From Tannerella sp. (GTDB lineage Bacteria; Bacteroidota; Bacteroidia; Bacteroidales; Tannerellaceae), in NCBI GenBank assembly GCA_031277235.1, contig JAITMT010000018.1:1-10216 (forward strand): DNA of 10,216 nt. Direction: 5' to 3'. The position numbers and the translations under genes were made by a program. Positions 6,022-10,216 of this stretch are shown here, piece by piece. Below the pieces are notes generated by a model. That model saw only the letters and a program-made list of their open reading frames with translations, was not told where the DNA came from and made no database searches. Every line of letters starts with the position of its first letter. Position 1 is the stretch's first letter.

Positions 6022-8364
6022 CTATTCACTCTTCAACGTCTTCACCGGATTCATCGTAGCCACTTTCCACGTCTGAACACTGGTAGTCAATAATGTAACC
6101 GCCATCGCAAGGATACCGACCAGCAGGAAAACCCACACGCTGAGCGACGTCTTCACCGTAAATCCTTCCAGCCACGACCGCATACTGAAATATGCCACCG
6201 GCGCGGCAATGCAAAAGGATATCGCAACCCACAGCACGAAGTCCTTGTTGAGCAGAAGCAGCAAATCCTTGAGCGTGGCGCCGTTTATCTTTCGCAAGCC
6301 GATTTCCTTGATGCGCCGCTGCGTAACGTAGAACGCCATGGCAAACAATCCGGCAACGCTGATAATAAACGTAATCAGCATGGCGTACGACAGGATTTGC
6401 TGCGCGTTCATTTCCGAGCGGTAGAGTTCCGCGTAGGTATCGTCCAAGAAATGATATTCAAACGGATAATCCGGTTCCAGTTCCTTCCATTTCGCCTGAA
6501 TGATGTTGATAGCCCGTTGCGGATCGCCGGTAATTTTGAAAAAGACGGGAGCATAGAGCGTTTCATCGGGTATCTTCATATATATTTGCGGATCCACATC
6601 CGTGCGCAGGGAGCGGACGTTGGCATTTTTCATGACGCCGGCAATGCGCATGGACGTATGTCCGTTGGCAATGATAATCTTGCCGACCGGCGATTCCAGC
6701 CCCAGCAGTTTCAGGGCGCTTTCGTTGATGACGACCGGAACAACGGTGGAATCAACGGATTCGAGATGGAACGGATTTTCGCCGTCAATAATCGCCATCT
6801 TCATAAAGTCGAAGTAATTGGCTTCTACCGGGGTTGTTTCCATGATAATCGCTTCGTCGGGCGACTCGACCTTGCTGATTCCCCAGCCGTTATTCCACTC
6901 GGTAGGCAACCAACTTTTCCTGGTAACGTCCGTGATGGAAGGGTCTTTCATCATATCATCGCGCAGCGCCTTGTAATCCTTTCCGAAATTGCCGCGTCCC
7001 TGCACGTAGATGATGTTTTCCCGGTCGAATCCCAAATCGTGATTGACCATGAAAGACACCTGTTTCTGCATGAAAGCCACGACAATCAGCAGGGCGATGG
7101 ACGAGGCGAACTGGGCTATAATCAGGCTTTTCTGAAATATGGAAATGTTCTTTCCCTTGAATTTTCCGCCCAGCGTTTGCATCGGATTGAAATTGGTCAT
7201 GTACAGCGCGGGGAACGTTCCGGCGAGCAAAACCGTGAAAATCAACAGTCCCAGCAGAAACAGATATAAAGTAGGCGATAGCAGGTTGATTTCCAGATGC
7301 GCCTGCGTAAAGGCGTTGAATGCGGGCAAAACGAAGTAAGCCAGAAAGAGACCGACCCCGATGGACAGCAGCACGTAGGAAGCCGTCTCGGTGTAGAAAT
7401 CGCGAATCAGGGCGCCTTTCGATGCTCCGTGCGTTTTCTTGACCCCGATGGTTTTTGCCCGCAGGAAAGAGGTCGAAACAAACAGGTTCGTAAAATTGAT
7501 GCACGAGATAATCAGAATCACCAGCGCAACAATCACAAACACCATCACCAACGGCTTGTTTCCCTTCACGATAGCCTCCGCCGTCCCGAAAAATCCGGCG
7601 CTGAAATGCATCTCTTTCAACGGTTCCAGCGTAATAAAGAAATTCATTTGTTTGAACAGTTCAAAGTTACCGAGCGCTATTTGTTTCAGGGATTCTTCCG
7701 TCTGCCGGATGTCGGTTTCCGGTCGAAGCGTGAGAAAAGTAATGTAACCGTCCCAATTGCCCCAGTCGTGTGTAAGAAAATCCCCGAATTGCGGAAATAC
7801 GATATCCGACTGCAAACTGGAATTGCCCGGCATATTCTTCATAATGCCGCTGACGGTAAATTCCGACCCGTAGAATCCGATCCGCTGTCCCATCGGGTTT
7901 TGTCCGGGGAAATACTTTTTAGCCGCCGCTTCGCTGATGACCACCTTGTCGGGGGCGGAAAGCGCGGTTGCCGGATCGCCTTCCTTCAACGGAAAATTGA
8001 AGAAGGAAAAGAAATTGCCGTCGGCGACAAACACGTGGGTATTGGGATAATACGTGGTGTTGATTTTAATATCGCTGTAAAAACCGAGCACCCGCGTCAT
8101 GCCGTCTATTTGAGGCAATTGCGCTTTTGCCTGCTCTCCGAACGGTCTGAACGTGGAGCCTAATTTAATCGGAGCGTTGTTGAGTGTCCCGTGTTCAATG
8201 ATGCGGTACATGCGCTCCTTGTTGGGGTGGAAATTGTCGAAACTCAGTTCGTTGATTGTCCACAAGCCGACGATGACGGCTACCATGATTCCCAGGCTCA
8301 GGCTGCTGATGTTGAGCAACCCGACAACCTTCTGTTTGTTGAAATTTCTAATAAATTGTTTCAT
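6022..8364 (-). CDS. ABC transporter permease, FtsX/MacB type (780 aa)
   Basis: This is a full-length inner-membrane permease of the MacB/FtsX superfamily. Helix 1 lies at about residues 14-38 and is followed by the motif NELSFDNFHPNKERMYRI, typical of the entry to the first extracytoplasmic domain (about 45-265). Helices near 272-297, 330-350 and 366-392 make up the first FtsX domain, with coupling motif RAKTIGVKKTHGA (302-314). A helix at 413-434 precedes the second extracytoplasmic domain. The last FtsX domain has helices near 656-680, 703-727 and 740-764, with motif IKEIGLRKINGA (685-696). It ends NPVKTLKSE. It is the first permease downstream of the ATPase, but 539 bp of repeat-rich DNA separate them. 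The start codon and leader have been tandemly duplicated upstream. It probably works with the ATPase at 8904; the substrate is unknown. Confidence 0.94.
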   Translation of the reverse strand: MKQFIRNFNKQKVVGLLNISSLSLGIMVAVIVGLWTINELSFDNFHPNKERMYRIIEHGTLNNAPIKLGSTFRPFGEQAKAQLPQIDGMTRVLGFYSDIKINTTYYPNTHVFVADGNFFSFFNFPLKEGDPATALSAPDKVVISEAAAKKYFPGQNPMGQRIGFYGSEFTVSGIMKNMPGNSSLQSDIVFPQFGDFLTHDWGNWDGYITFLTLRPETDIRQTEESLKQIALGNFELFKQMNFFITLEPLKEMHFSAGFFGTAEAIVKGNKPLVMVFVIVALVILIISCINFTNLFVSTSFLRAKTIGVKKTHGASKGALIRDFYTETASYVLLSIGVGLFLAYFVLPAFNAFTQAHLEINLLSPTLYLFLLGLLIFTVLLAGTFPALYMTNFNPMQTLGGKFKGKNISIFQKSLIIAQFASSIALLIVVAFMQKQVSFMVNHDLGFDRENIIYVQGRGNFGKDYKALRDDMMKDPSITDVTRKSWLPTEWNNGWGISKVESPDEAIIMETTPVEANYFDFMKMAIIDGENPFHLESVDSTVVPVVINESALKLLGLESPVGKIIIANGHTSMRIAGVMKNANVRSLRTDVDPQIYMKIPDETLYAPVFFKITGDPQRAINIIQAKWKELEPDYPFEYHFLDDTYAELYRSEMNAQQILSYAMLITFIISVAGLFAMAFYVTQRRIKEIGLRKINGATLKDLLLLLNKDFVLWVAISFCIAAPVAYFSMRSWLEGFTVKTSLSVWVFLLVGILAMAVTLLTTSVQTWKVATMNPVKTLKSE

Positions 8365-8417
8365 GTTGTTTTTTTAATTTTAAAATGACCGCTCAATATT
8401 ATACCTGTATAGTCTCT

Positions 8418-8539
8418 GCATCCCGTCAGGGATGCGTCGCTCGGTAGAAAATGTGTCCCTTTGTTGGTCGCATTCCATACGGAATGCGTCCTGCGGGTGG
8501 ATCGCCTTTCTACCGAGCGATACATTCCTAACGGAATGC
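8418..8539. repeat. Class B MITE-like element, copy 2
   Basis: The left hairpin GCATCCCGTCAGGGATGC is at 8418-8435. The inner arms TCGCTCGGTAGAAA (8437-8450) and TTTCTACCGAGCGA (8507-8520) are perfectly complementary. The central hairpin GCATTCCATACGGAATGC (8470-8487) keeps its 6-bp stem although the loop has changed from copy 1. The right hairpin is CATTCC-TAAC-GGAATG at 8523-8538. It lies in the leader of the permease at 6022-8364, about 50 bp upstream of its ATG. Confidence 0.87.
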
Positions 8540-8644
8540 CAGATTTGGGTATTACATTGAGAATTCATAAGTTATTGTTATTAATTGTTTCATGTTGTTT
8601 TTAATTTTAAAATGACCGCTCAACATTATACCTGTATAGTCTCT

Positions 8645-8795
8645 GCATCCCGTCAGGGATGCGTCGCTCGGTAGAAAATGTGTCCCTTTGTTGGTCGCAT
8701 TCCGTACGGAATGCGTCCTTCGGGTGGATTGCCTTTCTACCGAGCGATACATTATCTCCCCTCCGGTCGATGAACGTTGTTTCCTAACGGAATGC
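8645..8795. repeat. Class B MITE-like element, copy 3, right hairpin interrupted
   Basis: It is nearly identical to copy 2, with left hairpin 8645-8662, central palindrome GCATTCCGTACGGAATGC and complementary GGTAGAAA/TTTCTACC arms. The right-hand hairpin is split by a 29-bp insertion at about 8754-8782, between ACATT and CCTAACGGAATGC. It forms part of the distal unit of the tandem duplication. Confidence 0.85.
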
Positions 8796-8839
8796 CAAAT
8801 TTGGGTATTACATTGAGTATTCATAAGTTATTAATACAG

Positions 8840-8899
8840 CCCTCCCCTAACCCCTCCAAAGGAGGGGGACTCCCTCCCCTCGGGGAGGGTTGGGGAGGG
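8840..8899. repeat. Class A structured repeat, three-way-junction form
   Basis: CCCTCCCC (8840-8847) is complementary to GGGGAGGG (8892-8899) and encloses two hairpins. These are CCCCTCC/GGAGGGG (8851-8857 with 8861-8867) and CCCTCCCC/GGGGAGGG (8872-8879 with 8882-8889). It ends only a few bases from the stop codon of the minus-strand ATPase gene at 8904. The alternative pairing between its two identical CCCTCCCC segments means several folds are possible. No T-run follows. Confidence 0.8.
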
Positions 8900-8903
8900 G
8901 GGC

Positions 8904-9569
8904 TTATTTCTCAATCATCCCGTCCAGCAAATGAATAATCCTGTTTCCGTAGGCGGCGTTTTTCTCGGAATGCGTTACCTGAATGATCGTTACGCCATCT
9001 TCTTCGTTCAATTTCTTGAACAGTTCCATGATTTCCTGTCCCTGTTTGGAATTGAGATTTCCGGTCGGCTCGTCGGCTAACAATAATTTCGGCTCGACAA
9101 TCAGTGCACGGGCGATTCCGACCAATTGCTGCTGTCCGCCGGAAAGTTGCGACGGGAGCAGGTCTTTCTTGCCCACGATATTGAACCGGTCAAGCATGTC
9201 AGCCACGACCGCCTGACGCCTGTTTTGTTTCATGCCGTGATAAATCAGCGGCGTCTCGATGTTTTCGGCTACGGTCAGTTCGTCAATCAGGTGATACGCC
9301 TGAAAGATAAAGCCGATGTTGTGCTTGTGCAGTTCGGAGCGTTGCCGTTCCTTGAGTGCGTGTACGGGCTGCCCCATAAAATCATACTCGCCCTCGTTGA
9401 AGGTGTCGAGCATGCCCAGAACGTTGAGCAGCGTACTTTTACCCGATCCCGACGGTCCCATGATGGACACAAATTCTCCCGACCCGATGGTCAGATTGAT
9501 GTCTCGCAGCAGGAAAATCCGGCCGCTGCCGCCGTCCACCCATTTGGTGATGTGCCTTGTTTCTAACAT
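8904..9569 (-). CDS. ABC transporter ATP-binding protein, LolD/MacB class (221 aa)
   Basis: This is a cytoplasmic ATPase that powers FtsX/MacB-type permeases. All nucleotide-binding motifs are intact: Walker A GPSGSGKST (38-46), Q-loop Gln in IFQAYHL (residue 90), signature LSGGQQQ (142-148), Walker B LLLADEP (162-168), the D-loop region TGNLNSK (169-175), and the switch His in VTHSE (200). The length matches stand-alone LolD-like subunits. The sequence from FQAYHLIDELTVAENIETPL is the hallmark stretch of this subfamily. The start is the ATG giving MLETRHITK, the usual opening. It lies between the partial permease upstream (126-bp gap filled by a class A repeat) and the permease at 6022-8364, so it is the only ATPase for four permeases in view. 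The cargo is not inferable. Confidence 0.95.
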   Translation of the reverse strand: MLETRHITKWVDGGSGRIFLLRDINLTIGSGEFVSIMGPSGSGKSTLLNVLGMLDTFNEGEYDFMGQPVHALKERQRSELHKHNIGFIFQAYHLIDELTVAENIETPLIYHGMKQNRRQAVVADMLDRFNIVGKKDLLPSQLSGGQQQLVGIARALIVEPKLLLADEPTGNLNSKQGQEIMELFKKLNEEDGVTIIQVTHSEKNAAYGNRIIHLLDGMIEK

Positions 9570-9613
9570 TTTTTACTTTGATTTATTTGATTATTAATGA
9601 TTTTTGTAATTTT

Positions 9614-9689
9614 GACCTCTCCCCCTGCCCCTCTCCGCAGGGAGAGGGGGGAAGTCCCTCCCTTGTGGGGAGGGATTTAGGGAGAGGTC
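9614..9689. repeat. Class A structured repeat, three-way-junction form of the 2643-2749 element
   Basis: GACCTCTCCC (9614-9623) and GGGAGAGGTC (9680-9689) form the same closing stem as in the copy at 2643-2749. Inside are CCCCTCTCC/GGAGAGGGG (9628-9636 with 9641-9649) and TCCCTCCC/GGGAGGGA (9655-9662 with 9668-9675). Compared with that copy it lacks exactly the 32-bp middle hairpin segment. It fills most of the gap between the partial permease and the ATPase gene. Confidence 0.86.
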
Positions 9690-9695
9690 GGGAAT

Positions 9696-10216
9696 TTAGG
9701 GGGCTAACGTTGCCGTTGGATTCGTTTTGGCGGCTTTGTAACTTTGATAACTGACGGTTAATAAAGTGATTACAAAAACGATGATTCCGCCGAGCAGGAA
9801 TACCCACCAGTACACCGGAGTTTTATAGGCAAAATTTGCGAGCCAGCGGTGCACGATGAAATACGCCAGCGGCGTCGCGATGACGAATGCCATAATTAAC
9901 TGTATCAATATGTTACGGTTCAGCATCGCTATGATTTCCCGGACGTCTGCGCCGTTCACCTTGCGGATGGCGATTTCTTTCGCCCGGTATTTCGCGTTGA
10001 AAACAATCAGCCCGTACACGCCCATAATCGCGATGATGACGGCGATGATTCCGAAAACGGTAATCAGCCGGGCAAGCATGATTTCGGTCTGGTAAAGGTC
10101 GTTCAGCGTGTCGTCCAGAAACTTCAACTCGAAAGGCTCGTCCGACAGTTTCTTCCACTTTTCTTTTAGAAAATCAATGGTTTGGAATGTGTTTTCCGGC
10201 GAGAGGCGGATGAAAA
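9696..10216 (-). CDS. ABC transporter permease, FtsX/MacB type, C-terminal part (172 aa visible, runs off the window)
   Basis: The frame is open to the window edge, so this is the 3' end of a longer gene. The visible part begins FIRLSPENTFQTIDFLKEKW, the end of the second extracytoplasmic domain. The last FtsX domain follows, with helices at about visible residues 50-75 (ITVFGIIAVIIAIMGVYGLIV), 100-123 and 137-160. The coupling motif AKEIAIRKVNGA is intact. Judged by the other permeases here, about 600 residues are missing. The end NPTATLAP is atypical, since the neighbours end NPV followed by about six residues. The last codons and TAA lie against the class A repeat at 9614-9689. It is the gene immediately upstream of the ATPase in the same direction and is presumably part of the same system. 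Confidence 0.9.
   Translation of the reverse strand, partial: FIRLSPENTFQTIDFLKEKWKKLSDEPFELKFLDDTLNDLYQTEIMLARLITVFGIIAVIIAIMGVYGLIVFNAKYRAKEIAIRKVNGADVREIIAMLNRNILIQLIMAFVIATPLAYFIVHRWLANFAYKTPVYWWVFLLGGIIVFVITLLTVSYQSYKAAKTNPTATLAP

Larger units (their letters stand above)
8353..8831. repeat. Tandem duplication (about 227-bp unit) covering the permease start and leader
   Basis: The DNA from about 8353 to 8580 is repeated from about 8583 to 8831 in the same orientation. Matching landmarks are the reverse-complemented ATG plus T-run (8362 and 8591), GACCGCTCAA (8387 and 8614) and the class B element start (8418 and 8645). The two units differ at about seven single positions, a T-run of 7 versus 5, and one 29-bp insertion in the distal unit. 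The proximal unit carries the real start of the permease at 6022-8364. The distal unit carries a decoy start, ATGAAACAATTA on the minus strand, whose frame soon diverges. This accounts for most of the 539-bp gap between the permease and ATPase genes. Confidence 0.88.

Noticed and set aside
5721..6029. A minus-strand open frame of 102 codons (and an overlapping plus-strand one of 112) downstream of the toxin.
   Set aside because: They are translations of the class B and class A repeats; similar peptides appear from the other class B copies, so the similarity is that of the repeat, not of a protein.
8389..8412. TATAAT-like sequence on the minus strand in the leader of the permease at 6022-8364 as its promoter.
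   Set aside because: It resembles a proteobacterial -10 box, the Bacteroidota TAnnTTTG form is off by one base (TAATATTG), and no spaced -33 element is present in the flanking repeat.
5784..8795. The three class B copies as a CRISPR array or as insertion-sequence ends enclosing a composite transposon.
   Set aside because: No regularly spaced short repeats with unique spacers exist, no transposase is encoded between them, and two copies are explained by tandem duplication.
8380..8824. Minus-strand open frames of 62 and 90 codons in the gap between the ATPase and the permease.
   Set aside because: Both run through the tandemly duplicated class B element; the second merely ends in the duplicated permease start (MKQLI). 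No protein-like composition.

Overview
The window looks like a chromosomal segment of a member of the Bacteroidota, probably a Bacteroidales-type organism. Four things point there: a cluster of large FtsX/MacB-type permeases sharing one small ATPase, start codons without Shine-Dalgarno sequences, a promoter with the phylum-specific -7 box TATCTTTG, and abundant palindromic intergenic repeats. The ABC genes sampled by eye are close to 50% G+C, while the intergenic DNA and the toxin-antitoxin pair are clearly more A+T-rich. This placement is inference; no marker gene is present.

Layout. The transport genes all lie on the minus strand and read right to left. First comes the C-terminal end of a permease cut by the window edge (9696-10216), then a 221-residue ATP-binding protein of the LolD/MacB class (8904-9569). 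Three full-length permeases of 780, 785 and 778 residues follow (6022-8364, 2758-5115, 31-2367). Each full permease shows the eight-helix, two-FtsX-domain plan with two large extracytoplasmic domains. The set resembles a multi-permease export or envelope-remodelling ABC system that shares one ATPase; the substrate cannot be read from the sequence.

The co-directional run is interrupted at 5174-5720 by a plus-strand pair: a 59-residue VapB-like antitoxin overlapping a PIN-domain VapC-like toxin. It is driven by a recognisable Bacteroidota promoter and transcribed divergently from the permease at 2758-5115.

Intergenic DNA is dominated by structured repeats of two kinds. The first (class A) consists of C-tract/G-tract hairpin modules, some enclosed by a 10-bp closing stem so that they can fold as three- or four-way junctions. 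One lies directly after the stop codon of every ABC gene here. The second (class B) is a roughly 125-bp MITE-like element with 34-bp imperfect inverted ends and three look-alike hairpins. It occurs once beside the toxin gene and twice in a tandem duplication of about 227 bp that includes the start codon and leader of the permease at 6022-8364. A five-unit octamer repeat sits immediately upstream of the permease at 31-2367. These repeats, rather than the genes, are the most unusual part of the window.
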